64,000 bases of DNA, from assembly GCA_950295325.1 (NCBI GenBank), contig OX485803.1, positions 37,155,554-37,219,553 of the forward strand. The letters are read 5' to 3'. The DNA comes from Polytrichum commune (taxonomy: Eukaryota; Streptophyta; Polytrichopsida; Polytrichales; Polytrichaceae). The first letter of the stretch is position 1. Each line of letters opens with the position of its first letter. The position numbers were made by a program, and so were the translations under genes. Positions 10,103 through 21,480 of the stretch are shown here, piece after piece. The notes beneath the pieces were generated by a model. The model was not told where the DNA came from and made no database searches. It saw nothing but the letters and a program-made list of their open reading frames with translations.

Positions 10103-10879
10103 CTCACCCCCACCAAACGGAGTCGATGCCCTCATCGACTATACTCGTAGTCGGCACACCAATTCTCAAGTTGCCATCCTCTATGGTGCGGCATTGTGTT
10201 TACCTTAGGGCGCGACCCCCACAATGCATCTTCAAATTTGGCATGGTCCCAAAGGTGTCGTTCCTAGGTGGTCCGTTAGCGACCTTGGATCTCTCATCCA
10301 AGGACCTAACCTATACTAGACCCACCTACTTTGGGACTCACTTGGGTTGCCCCTCCTTTGGGGCCTCCCCCGTTAGGCTCCACTAGCCTAACATGACACA
10401 TCTAGGTGAGACCTCAACGCTTCCACTAAGTTGTCTCGGTTGCAACTCCGAGATGGCTTTCCATTGTTAAGCCACGCCTCGATTGCACGGGGGTGATGCC
10501 AAGTCCCGCCCGACTCGGTTCCCACTTTGCTCTTTCGAGACATGGGTTCATGACTCCCATGCGCCAACTCTCGTTAGCTCGCGGGTAGCACTTTTATGAG
10601 CACGCGCCATCACCTTGTCCCCGCCCGGACAAGCCCACAACTAAAAAGTTTCTTGGTTTTATCCAAGGCCCCTCCAAGCCATGGCCCCCAATTACTCGGC
10701 TTACCCAACCTAGTTTGGCATGTCTATTTCCCCTCTTCCATTAACCAAGCACAAGTACAAGACTAGGACCTCATCTCATACTTTTCTCTTTGCACCACTA
10801 AAGTTTGGACTTTATTCCCTCAAGCCAAAGAACAAGTGCATGTTGTGGAGCAATTAACCTCGAAGCTATGTTTGCTACT

Positions 10880-13650
10880 AGAGTCTCTCCCCCACTAAAG
10901 GAGATTGATGTCCTCATCAATGCCTACGCTTCTTTTTATTGGAATGTCTAGCCTTACTTTCTTCAAAGTGCTTCACCAATTCATTGGTGTTGACCATGTC
11001 TCTTGCCGCCACCCAAGCGGTTTCTTTCTCATGGTATCCTCACCATTTCACCAAGTATTCCTTTGTACTTTTTCTTTCCTTTTCACTTGGGCTTCCTACA
11101 CTTGAGGATGCCCTCTTACCTCATGTTCCAAATGACGTCCACAAGGTGGGGAGGTGGCCTAATCACTTGCTTGTGATCGGGCCACAAGGTGTCGTCCTAA
11201 AATGACTTTCGTAATGAGACATGAAATGTCGGATGCACTTTGATCTCCGGCGGTAATTCCAACTTATATATGTCCTTGACCACTTGTTCCACAATGGGAA
11301 ACAGAGCTCCAATTTTGGACATGAACTTTGGAGTGAGGCCTTCCGGCTAAGTGAAGTTGTTCACATTCAACAACGCCTTTTGGCCCACCTCATTGTCCAC
11401 TTCGCGTCTTCCGGCATTGACTTGCACTCCGTAGCACCTTCGGGCTTTCTCCACCAACAACTTGGTCATCTCCAAGACTTGTTCACGCTTCTTGGCCAAG
11501 TCCTCACCATCTTGGTTGAACTCTAGTGTTGAATGTGCCCCCTCGAGAGCTAGGTTAATAGGTTGGAGCGCATCCACTCCATAAGCCACCACCAAAGACC
11601 ACCCCTTGGTAGCCAAGTGCGTGGCTACATTGCAATTACACTCCGCTCGACCCACATAGTCCGCCCAATCTCCTTGGTCCACCCCCACCAAGTTCCTCAA
11701 GTATTGCTTCAAGACTCCATTCACACGCTCCGATTTCCCATTCATTTGGGAATGCAAGGTCGTGCTAAACCTTAGTTTCATTCCGACCTCCTTAGAGAAA
11801 TGCATTGAAAATGCACTTGTGAACTTTGGATCTTGATCCTACACAATCACTCTTGGCAACCCGTGGTGCCTCAACCATCCTTTGAGAAAGGCTATGCGGT
11901 CTCCAACGCGGTGGCGGTTCCCACAATCGGCACCATGTGTGCCCACTTGGCAAACCGCTCTACCATCAACAAGATGGCATCATATCCATGTGACTCCGGC
12001 AAACTTGTGATCAAGTCCATCCACATACCATGCCATGGCGCCAACGGGATAGGCAACGGTTGCAAGAAGCCGCCTTGCTTTTGGTAAGAGGCTCGGTTCA
12101 CTTGGCACTTTGATTCAAGCCTTCACAAAGTGGGCTATATCTTCCTTTGGGCTATATCTTCCTTTATGCACCGCCAATGGTACCTCCATGACACCATTCT
12201 ACGGCGGTTTTTTCTTTCTCCTCTATGGCCGGCAATAGGACTATCACATTTCTCCTTCAAAACCGATAGCCTTTACTTGCCTTGTGGCACATACACCCAA
12301 CTTTGTTTGCACTTGAACAATCCGTCCACCAACTTAACCTCTTTGAGCACCTTGCTCTTGCGAAGCTCACCTAAAAGTTTTCGTGCTTTGGGGTAATTAA
12401 TTTACCCCTCCCGTATCTTGCATCACAAGTTTCTTTCGCCGGCACACATTAGTCACAAGGTTTGGATGGTTCTCATTGCTTGGAACTCTTCCCGTCTACT
12501 TAGCGCATCCGGCACCACATTTCCACGGTCCGGTTTGTGGATCAAATCCACCTTCATAAGCGCCAAACTATCATGCCACCGCAATGACTTGGCGCTCACT
12601 TGCGATTGAATGTCAAAATTCTTTTAGGACACATTGTCCATGTAGACCTTTGATTTGTGCGACCCCAAATAATGTCGCCACATCTTCAAGCAATGCACTA
12701 CTGCAAAGAAGTTCTTTGTCATGAGTTGGTTGTCTTCTTTGACAACCATCGAGCTTCATGCTCGCATATGCAATGGCCATCCATCTTACATTAACAATAC
12801 ACCATTGGCACAGTTACTCGCCCCCATATGCACCTCAAAAGGTTTGTCAAACTCCACGAACTTGAGCACGGGCGGCAAAGAGAACTTGCTCTTAAGCTCC
12901 CCAAAGACTTGGTTGCAAGGCTCATCCCACTTTTGGGATAGCCATTTCTTCCACAAGTCAGATAAGGTCGGATAACCATCCAGCTTCATGCTCTCATATG
13001 CAATGGCCATCCATCTTGCATCAACATCCGCCAATGGCAAAGTCACTCGCCCCCCGTATGCACCTCAAAAGGTTTTTCAAGCTCCGCAAACTTGAACACG
13101 GGTGGCAAAGAGGACTTTGTCTTAAGCTCCCCAAAGACTTTGGGACAAGGCTCATCCCACTCTTGAGATAGCTTTTTCTTTCACAACTCGCACAAGGTTC
13201 GACAACCTTTAAGCTTAATGGTCCCATATGCAATGGGCATCCATCTTGGATCAACATCCGCCAATGGTAAAGTCACTTGCCCCCGTATGCACCTCAAAAG
13301 GTTTGTCAAATTCCGCGAACTTGAGCACGGGCGGCGAAGAGAACTTTGTCTTAAGCTCCTCAAGGACTTGGTGGCACGGCTCATCCCACTCTTGGGATAG
13401 CCATGTCTTGCACAAGCCGGACAAGGTTTAACAACCATTGAGCTTATTGCTCTCATATGCAATGGTCCTTCATCTTGGATCAACATCCGCCAATGGTAAA
13501 GTCCTTCGTCTCCATGTGCACCTCAAAATGCTTATGAAAACCTGGAAACTTAACCACATCTTGTGAAGGGAACTTGCTCTTGAGCTTCCCAAGGGCTTGG
13601 TGACAAGGCTCATCCCACTCTTGGGATAGCCATTTCCTTAATAAGTTGAG
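10880..13650 (-). pseudogene. pol: A2 pol remnant: RT tail, RNase H, integrase, chromodomain
   Basis: Reading right to left. The RT C-terminal/connection segment (KKWLSQEWDEPCHQA-like, ~13600) is repeated. RNase H fragments lie at 12600-12830 and the integrase core at 11892-12101 (catalytic D in MDLITSLPES). Then 11347-11805 carries FSTTLHSQMNGKSERVNG (catalytic E) and the integrase C-terminal region, and a chromodomain-like remnant ends near 10890. Many stops and frameshifts are present. Derived changes shared with A1, A3, B, C and D (for example AECNCNVATH where E has AEFSYNAATH) show common descent. Confidence 0.85.
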
Positions 13651-13660
13651 TAAGGTCCCC
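12700..13660 (-). repeat. ~229-bp tandem repeat, four copies in A2
   Basis: GGGATAGCCAT (GAGATAGCTTT in the second copy) recurs at 12935, 13165, 13394 and 13623 (spacing 230, 229, 229). Each unit covers the RT/RNase H connection coding for KKWLSQEWDEPCHQ... through ...PIAYESMKLDGC. Element E has this segment once. The period is not a multiple of three, so the array cannot keep one frame. Confidence 0.85.
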
Positions 13661-14172
13661 ACCATGTCCTCAAGAAGCCTTGGGGACTTAAACAAGGCAT
13701 CCACCACCTGCTTTTAAAACCCCACCTAAAAGGATGCATTTCTTAGAAAACTCGTCCGTTTTAGGTGTATCCTTCATTTATGCGTTTGAATAGCGCACAT
13801 AGGCCTTAAGAAGCCCCGGGTGCCTCATTAGCACCAAATTCATTCCAACATCAATACCTTCCAAGCATTTCGAATTGGAATTTCAATCCAACATTAATGC
13901 CCTCCAAGGTTTTGGGTGCATTCGGTATTCTAGGCCCCAAATGTTTTTTTGAGGTTTGCGGGAGCCCTTTTCCAAGCACTCCTCCATTTTCCTTACCAAA
14001 TCCACCCTCATGCCCACCATTGTCATTAGAACCAATGGTATGGTCAAATTTCACTTGCACATGATCCTTGTTCCAATTTGAGCCTCACAACCTTTTGGAA
14101 ACCCCGGGTCACCATCATAACCCGCATTTTTGATAGCCATGTTTCCCTCAAAGTGCGAGCTCAAAATATTGG

Positions 14173-15164
14173 AACCCTGCTCTGATACCACGTGTCGCAA
14201 CCCTTGCTAACCCCCTTAGCAATCTTGCCAATTTTCAATTCTAGCAAAGGTTACGAGCGCTAACCATTCGCATTCCGCCATGCTAATGGTTAGCTCCTCC
14301 TACCCCGGACCTTATAGTTCATAGGAGGGAACCAACCCTCCTACTTTGCTTTAGGGACTCACCCCTTAATCGGTAACCCATTCCTAGATGTGGACTTCCA
14401 TCCATGGAAGTCCAATCCCATGTTGATCATCGCGTTGCCGGAGCAACACTACAACAACCCGAACCATACTAGGCAACTATGGCCTCACATTGGGCCAATG
14501 CCCATGGAGGCTGTGCCGTTCGGCCTCGGGTGGGTGAGGCCACACCACCTCACCCATATAAGCCTCTAGGACTCTACGCGGGGCCCCTACCCCACCGTCA
14601 ACCAACCTCTTGTCTCTCTACCAAGAGTTGGGGCCAAGTGGACATTTTCCCTTAGCCGCTGGGCCTAGAAGCCCCCAGCAGCTTCAGACCATCATAACTT
14701 CCTCGTATGATGTCTGATTCCAGCAACCAACCACTCCATCTTCATCTACGCTTCACGTAGATGCCGATGGACTCCTCACTTGCCCCATTCGGGCAAGTGC
14801 TGAGGAAGTTATGCCTGTTTGAACCTTGGCAGTCCCGGGAATCACTCCCAGGCACTGCTGTAACAGGGCGCTGTCCCGGGACAGCGCCCCACTCAAATGG
14901 CCATAACTCCTAGCTCACACCTCCGATTGAGGTGTTCTTGAGCATTCTAGAATCACCACGCCATGAGCTACGCATAGCTCATGGCCTTACCCTTGTGTCT
15001 CCTAGTCTTCGTGGATGGGAGGCGTTCCCAACGCCCGGGGACCTCACCCACACTAGGATCACTTGGGCCCTCTCACCAACGGCGCCACAAGTCCCGGGTG
15101 TCACTCCGGGGTCCCCCTTGTGCCCATGGTGTTTTGGGCACTCCTCATGGAGAGGTGCGCGACA
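14173..15164 (-). repeat. A2 primer-binding site (14173-14190) and 5' LTR (14193-15164)
   Basis: The minus strand reads TGGTATCAGAGCAGGGTT directly downstream of a 972-bp LTR. The LTR contains the 24-bp U3 palindrome and the hairpin in its C-G form (CTTGCCC...GGGCAAG). Confidence 0.95.
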
Positions 15165-15169
15165 GGCAT

Positions 15170-16330
15170 TAATGTTGGATTGAAATTCCAATTCGAAATG
15201 CTTAGAAGGTGGTGATGTTGAAATGAACTTGGGGCACATGAGGCACGCGGGGTCTCTTAAGGCGTATATGTGCGAATTTCACACCCAAATGAATGGTACA
15301 TCTAGGATGGACGAGCTTTCTAAGAAATGCATCGTTTTAGGTGGGTTTCAAAAGCGGGTGGTGAATTCCATGTCCGAGTCCCCAAAGCTTCTTGAGGACG
15401 TATCGGGAATCTTTAAGATTTGAAGAACATTGAAGTCGATGGTCCTAAAAAGAAGTTCGATGGCGTACCACCATGAAGTGGGTTTAGCTGAAAGAGGTCT
15501 CAAGGAAATGGGCGTAAGTAGTGTGGCCGTTATACCAAGGCAAATCATGCTCGTTCCGCGGACGCAATGTGGAAGGTGGCTTTGTGGTACCAAGCCAAAT
15601 CATATTATGCCGTATGCGGAATGTTAGAAGTTGGTTTTATGCTACTAATCCATATAATGTTTGGGCTGCGGACGGAATGTTACAATGTGAATTGGTGGTA
15701 CCAAGCTAGAACATATTTGTGCCGCGGACGGGATGTTAAAAGTTGGCTTTGCAGACCAAGCCAAAACATATTGTTGCCGTGGACCGAATGTTAGACTATG
15801 GCTTTGTGGCCAAGGCTAATAGCCTTAAGCCAAGGCCAAGTCTTTTATACCTTGAGGCTCAAGTAATCGGAGATATGTCTCATGAGTTGACAAAGAGGCA
15901 ATGGACTCTTTCATGAGCCCAAAGCTCATAAGGGGGTTGGGGCTTGTCGACGCATAGAGCGGGCAAGCCCACCAAGTTGCGGTTTGCAAAGGGCGAACCG
16001 CATGAAGCAAAGGAAGCCGCGATGCATGTAACCTTTCAATGTGGGACATTGAATTTTGTCAAAATCTCACACCATGTGAAATTAATAAGGTGCATGTCAT
16101 TGTAAAGGTCACCTTCTTTGAAACTCACATGATAGATGTGAGGCCGAAGCCGGTGTGCTTGCGGTGCATTATGATGTGTCATAATGACAAGGAGATGAAG
16201 TTCAAATTGACAAGGAGTCCTCTGGTAGGAGGATCCAAGTTGAATTTGGTCTTAATGGACCAAATGCAAAATGGAAAACATGATGGTTGGAGTTCAATTG
16301 GAGCAACTCCAAAGAACTTATGGGGAGGCT
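15170..16330 (+). pseudogene. gag-pro: A1 gag 3' part and protease remnant
   Basis: Resumes gag after A2 (ATTAATGTTGGATTGAAATTCC matches E at 31194), then jumps to the [10 protein letters not shown] segment. About 430 bp of gag present in E (31225-31620) is missing. After the 56-bp repeats a protease remnant follows (15800-16320). Where E codes for the catalytic DTG (32242-32250), A1 reads GAC AAA GAG (DKE), a change also present in A3, B and C. Multiple stops. Confidence 0.85.
15555..15795 (+). repeat. ~56-bp tandem repeat in A1
   Basis: GCGGAC-type cores at 15558, 15616, 15668, 15724 and 15779 (spacing 58, 52, 56, 55). Each unit resembles the single segment in E coding for [15 protein letters not shown] (32128-32172), between the zinc knuckle and protease. 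Confidence 0.8.
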
Positions 16331-18866
16331 AGGAAAGATGGGCCTCCACTAAACCGTTTGGTGGGATGTTGGTGAGATACAAGGATGTATTCACCAATGT
16401 GTTGCCCAAAAAGTTACCGCCAAGGAGTGAAAAATAACTTTGCTCAACAAGATATTGAGTTTTTGAGGTATGTGGTGACAAAGGAAATTGGTGGAAGAAC
16501 ATGAAAAATGTCAAGGCAATCCAAGAGGAGAATTGGTCTTTGACTCAAAAAAACGGCTAAGTTAGGTCATTTGTTAGCCTAGCCAACTGCTACCACCATT
16601 TCATTCAAGTTTTTTCTAAGGTTGCTAGGACCTTAGTCAATTTGTTGAAAAAAAAAAATGGCTATCCTAAGAGTGGGATGAGCCTTGTCACCAAGCCTGT
16701 GGGGAGCTTGAAAGCAAGTTCTCTTCGCCGCCCGTGCTTAAGTTCGCGGAGGTTGACAAACCTTTTGAGGTGCATACAGGGGCGAGTGACTTTACTATTG
16801 GCGGATGGTTAATGCAAGGTGAATGGCCATTGCATATGAGAGCGTTAAGCTTGATGGTTGTCCGACCTTGTGAAACTTGTGAAAGAAATGGCTATCCCAA
16901 TAGTGGGATGAGCCTTTTCACCAAGTCTTTGGGGAGCTTAAGACCAAGTTCTCTTCGCCGCCCGTGCTCAAGTTCGCGGAGTTTGACAAACCTCTTGAGG
17001 TGCATATGGGGGTGAGTGTCTTTGCCAATGGTGGATTATGTGTAAGATGGATGGCCATTGCATATGGGAGCATGAAGCTCGATGGTTGTCAAAGAAGACA
17101 ACCAACTCATGATAAAGAACTTCTTTGCCATAGTGCATTGCTTGAAGAGGTGGCGACGCTATTTGGGGTCGCACAAAGCAAAGGTCTACATGGACAATGT
17201 GTCCTAAAAGTATTTTGACATACAAGCGCAAGTGAGCGCCAAGTCATTGTGGTGACATGATAGTTTGGCGCTTATAAAGGTGGATTTGATCCACAAACCG
17301 GACTGCGGAAATGTGGTGCCGGATGCGCGAAGTAGACCGGAAGAGTTCCAAGCAATGAGAACCATCCAAACCTTGTGGCTAATGTGTGCCGGCGAAGGAA
17401 ACTTGTGATGCAAGATACGGGAGGGGTAAATTAACTACCCCAAAGCACAAAAACTTTTAGGTGAGCTTCGCAAGAGCAAGGTGCTCAAAGAGGTTAAGTT
17501 GGTGGACGGATTGTTCAAGTGCAAGCAAAGTTGGGTGTATGTGACACAAGGCAAGTTGAGGCTATCGGTTTTGAAGGAGGAATATGATAGTCTTATTGCC
17601 GGCCATAGAGGAGAAAGAAAAAGCCGCCATAGAATGGTGTCAAAGAGGTACCATTGGCGGTGCATAAAAGAGAATATAACCCACTTTGTGAAGGCGTGAA
17701 CAAAGTGCCAAGTGAACCGAGCCTCTTACCAAAAGCAAGGCGGTTTCTTGCAACCGTTCCCTATCCCGTCGGCACCATGGCATACTATGTGCATGGATTT
17801 GATCACAAGTTTGCCGGAGTCACATGGGTATGATACCATCTTGTTGATGGTAGAGCGGTTTGCCAAGTTGGCACACATGGTGCCGATTGTGGGAACCGCC
17901 GCCGCGTTGGAGACCGCATAGCCTTTTCTCAAAGGATGGTTGAGGCACCACGGGTTGCCAAGAGTGATTGTGTGGGATCAAGATCCAAAGTTCACAAGTG
18001 CATTTTCAATGCATTTCTCTAAGGAGGTCGGAATGAAACTAAGGTTTAGCACGGCCTTGCATTCCCAAATGGATGGGAAAACGGAGCGTGTGAATGGAGT
18101 CTTGGGGCGGACCAAGGAGATTGGGCGGACTATGTGGGTCGAGCGGAGTGTAATTGCAATGTAGCCACGCACTTGGCTACCAAGGGGTGGTCTTTGGTGG
18201 TGGCTTATGGAGTGGATGCGCTCCAACCTATTAACCTAGCTCTCGAGGGGGCACATTCAACACTAGAGTTCAACCAAGATGGTGAGGACTTGGCCAAGGA
18301 TCGTAAACAAGTCTTGGAGATGACCAAGTTGTTGGTGGAGAAAGCCCGAAGGTGCTACGGAGTGCAAATCAATGCCGGAAGACGCGAAGTGGAGAATGAG
18401 GTGGGCCAAAAGGTGTTGTTGAATGTGAACAACTTCACCTAGCCGGAAGGCCTCACTCCAAAGTTCATGTCCAAAATTGGAGCTCCGTTTTCCATTGTGG
18501 AACAAGTGTTCAAGGACATATATAAGTTGGAATTACCGCCCAAGATCAAAGTGCATCCGACATTTCATGTCTCATTCCTAAAATCATTTAAGGACGACAC
18601 CTTGTGGCCCGATCACAAACAAGTGATTAGGCCACCTCCCCACCTTGTGGACGTCATTTGGAACATGAGGTAAGAGGGCATCCTCAAGTGTAGGAAGCCC
18701 AAGTGAAAATGAAAGAAAATGTACAAAGGACTACTTGGTGAAATGGTGACGATAGAATGAAGCCGTTTGGGTAGCGGCAAGAGACATGATGAACGCCAAG
18801 GAATTGGTGAAGCACTTTGAAGAAAGTAAGGCTAGACATTCCAATAAAATGAAGCGTAGGCATTGA
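16331..18866 (+). pseudogene. pol: A1 pol remnant without RT core
   Basis: The sequence equivalent to the end of the gag-protease frame of E (...TTACCGCCAA) is followed within ~20 bp by the sequence equivalent to E 40212 (TTTGCTCAA...GATATTGAG). This skips ~600 bp that in E encode the RT fingers and palm including YIDD. Downstream are two copies of the ~229-bp repeat (GGCTATCC at 16660 and 16890), RNase H fragments, integrase (17480-18440, with a ~32-bp deletion near 18103) and a chromodomain-like remnant (18460-18860). Stops are frequent. Confidence 0.88.
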
Positions 18867-19677
18867 TGAGGACATCAATCTCCTTTAGTGCGGGAGAGAC
18901 CCTAGTAGCACACTTAGCTTCGAGGCTAATTACTCCACAACGTGAACTTGTTCTTTGGCTTGAGGGAATAAAGTCCAAACTTTAGTGGTGCAAAGAGAAA
19001 AGTATGAGATGAGGTCCTAGTCTTGTACTTGTGCTTGGTTAATGGAAGAGGGGGAATAGATATGCCAAACTAGGTTGGGTAAGCCGAGTAATTGGGGGCT
19101 ATGGCTTGGAAGGGCCTTGGATAAACCAAGAAACTTCTTAGTTGTGGGCTTGTCCGGGCGGGGACAAGGTGATGGCGCGTGCTCATAAAAGTGCTACCCG
19201 CGAGCTAACGAGAGTTGGCGCATGGGAGTCATGAACCCATGTCTCGAAAGAGCAAAGTGGGAACCGAGTCGGGCGGGACTTGGCATCACCCCCGTGCGAT
19301 CGAGGCGTGGCTTAACAATGGAAAGCCATCTCGGAGTTGCAACCGAGACAACTTAATGGAAGCGTTGAGGTCTCGCCTAGATGTGTCATGTTAGGCTAGT
19401 GAAGCCTAACGGGGGAGGCCCCAAAGGAGGGGCAACCCAAGTGAGTCTCAAAGTAGGTGGATCTATTGTAGGTTAGGTCCTTGGAGGAGGTCCAAGGTCG
19501 CTAACGGACCACCTAGTAACGACACCTTTGGGACTATGCCAAATTTGAAGATGCATTGTGGGGGTCGCGCCCTAAGGTAAACACAATGCCGCACCATAGA
19601 GGATGGCAACTTGAGAATTGGTGTGCCGACTACGAGTATAGTCGATGAGGGCATCGACTCCGTTTGGTGGGGGTGAG
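18867..19677 (+). other. A1 3' untranslated region and polypurine tract (19666-19677)
   Basis: Noncoding ~800 bp conserved in all family members. It ends in GGTGGGGGTGAG directly before the 3' LTR, the plus-strand primer site. Confidence 0.85.
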
Positions 19678-20650
19678 TGTCGCGCACCTCTCCATGAGGA
19701 GTGCCCGAAACACCATGGGCACAAGGGGGACCCCGGAGTGACACCCGGGACTTGTGGTGCCGTTGGTGAGAGGGCCCAAGTGATCCTAGTGTGGGTGAGG
19801 GCCCCGGGCGTTGGGAACGCCTCCCACCCACGAAGACTAGGAGGCACAAGGGTAAGGCCATGAGCTATGCGTAGCTCATGGCGTGGTGATTCTAGAATGC
19901 TCAAGAACACCTCAATCGGAGGTGTGAGCTAGGAGTTATGGCCATTTGAGTGGGGCGCTGTCCCGGGACAGCGCCCTGTTACAGCAGTGCCTGGGAGGGA
20001 TTCCCGGGACTGCCAAGGTTCAAACAGGCATAACTTCCTCAAGACTTGCTCGAATGGAGCAAGTGAGGAGTCCATCGGCATCTACGTGAAGCGTAGATGA
20101 GGATGGAGTGGTTGTTTGTTATGATCAGACATCATACAAGGAAGTTATGATGGTCTGAAGCTGCTGGGGGGTTCTAGGCCCAGCCGCTAAAGGAAAATGT
20201 CCACTTGGCCCCAACTCTTGGTAGGGAGACAAGAGGTTGGTTGACGGTGGGGTAGGGGCCCCGCGTGAAGTCCTAGAGGCTTATATGGGTGAGGTGGTGT
20301 GGCCTCACCCACCCGAGGCCGAACGGCACGGCCTCCATTGGCATTGGCCTAATGTGAGGCCATAGTTGCCTAGTATGGTTCGGGTTGTTGTAGTGTTGCT
20401 CCGGCAATGCGATGATCAACATAGGATTGGACTTCCATGGATGGAAGTCCACATCTAAGGAATGGTTACCGATTAAAGGGTGAGTCCCAAAAGCAAAGTA
20501 GGAGGGTTGGTTCCCTCCTATGAACTATAAGGTCCGGGGTAGGAGGAGCTAACCATTAGCATGGCGGAATGCAAATGGTTAGCGCTCGTAACCTTTGCTA
20601 AAATTGAAAATTGGCAAGATTGTCAAAGGGGCTTAGCAAGGGTTGCGACA
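19678..20650 (+). repeat. A1 3' LTR
   Basis: 973 bp. Identical to 7866-8838 in my base-by-base reading except GGGGCCCC here versus GGGCCCCC there, about 0.1% divergence. Confidence 0.95.
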
Positions 20651-20655
20651 ACCAA

Positions 20656-21062
20656 CCTACCCAGCAGAACCAACCTAACCAGAAATTCACTTAATCAAAC
20701 TACCTAACCAACCTACCCAGCAGAACCAGCCTAACCAGAAATTCACTTTATCAAAAATCCTATAAACCTGACTCTAAGGCTATCTGAATGTAATCACATG
20801 TAGAGTGTATTCAACTATTCTACATTAGCCTAGCCAACCAGAAACCTAAAACTACTGTTGGAAGGAGAGACCCATAAATATTTAGAAACCTTTATAGATA
20901 TATAGAAACGATGACAATACACATCATGTAGATAATGATAGGTCTGATATATCAGCGATATTTTCGGAAAACGTGCACTCATACTATAGTATACTCAACG
21001 CAATAATACTTAGCGACAACTTATAAATAAGGGGGGCAGCCTAGCTCCTATAGGTATCTACG
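20656..21062. repeat. Continuation of CTAACC-rich tract; 3' flank of gene 1
   Basis: ACCAACCTACCCAGCAGAACC units continue the tract interrupted by A1; the ACTCTAAGGCTATC motif near 7555 recurs at 20770. The remainder (20870-21062) is AT-rich and presumably 3' flank of gene 1. No poly(A) signal can be assigned with confidence. Confidence 0.6.
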
Positions 21063-21475
21063 CTAAGGTCCCACATGCTTCATGATGCCACTTTCTAGGA
21101 TGTGCTTCACTTCATTGAAACTAAGGCTAGGAGCATGGATGAAAGTATCTTGGTATTGATCCAAGTTGCAGGTCACACGGAAGATGAAGTACAAGTGCTT
21201 GCAGTTCACCCAACTGCGTCGCTTCCCAAGTGCTCGACCTGACATCTCCACAAAATCCGGGCATGTGCAGGAAGGGAAGGTGCTGATAGTGATACGGTAG
21301 TCTTCCAACTTAGCCTTCTTTCGGGACTGGAAGAGAATGATGCAGCCGATCCCTGGGTAAGGTATCATTGTGACGGAGGTGATTTGTCCGTCGACGTTGA
21401 GAGCTGACTCCCACTTGTTGTGTTGTTGCACGCATGGTCTGTTGTTACTGCGTCGGATCTTCTTTCCAAACCTGA
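21063..21475 (-). pseudogene. Gene 1, C-terminal segment with SWIM finger
   Basis: Continues the frame from 28524 after the A3 insertion. It carries PSCTCPDFVEMSG ... SWVNCKHLYFIF, i.e. CxC-x(n)-CxH, the SWIM zinc-finger signature found at the C-terminal side of the DDE domain in MULE transposases and FAR1/FHY3 proteins. It ends IMKHVGP and stop at 21063. Confidence 0.8.
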
Positions 21476-21480
21476 GCGTA

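Larger units (their letters stand above)
9126..15169 (-). mobile_element. Element A2: nested, RT- and protease-less gypsy element (minus)
   Basis: Inserted in the A1 gag remnant with TSD GGCAT (9126-9130, 15165-15169). The 972-bp LTRs at 9131-10102 and 14193-15164 differ at about seven scattered sites. On the minus strand it runs from PBS (14173-14190) through a gag remnant (~13660-14160), then directly into the RT C-terminal remnant (~13650), ~229-bp repeats, RNase H, integrase and chromodomain remnants, and polypurine tract (10103-10114). The protease and 56-bp repeat region present in A1, A3, B and C is absent; the join at 13654-13658 sits on GGTCC, which occurs at both flanks in the other copies. 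Total 6034 bp. Confidence 0.93.
7861..20655 (+). mobile_element. Element A1: RT-less gypsy LTR retrotransposon (plus) with nested A2
   Basis: Bounded by the 5-bp TSD ACCAA (7861-7865 and 20651-20655) and by two 973-bp LTRs that differ at one site in my comparison (near 8448 versus 20260). The order is LTR, PBS, decayed gag, protease remnant, RNase H, integrase and chromodomain remnants, polypurine tract, LTR. Without nested A2 it is ~6.75 kb. The RT core is missing (junction near 16425-16442). With both LTRs and priming sites intact but no working enzymes, it should have moved only with proteins supplied by another element. Confidence 0.93.

Noticed and set aside
9870-10386. Pro/Ser-rich open frames of 112-161 codons repeated in every LTR, both strands
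   Set aside because: They track the GC-rich LTR sequence, exist on both strands at once, cross the LTR edge, and have no conserved start or domain. Shadows of a conserved noncoding sequence.
15555-15795. CRISPR-like array (regular repeats)
   Set aside because: The 56-bp units are contiguous degenerate copies without unique spacers, inside a eukaryotic retrotransposon.
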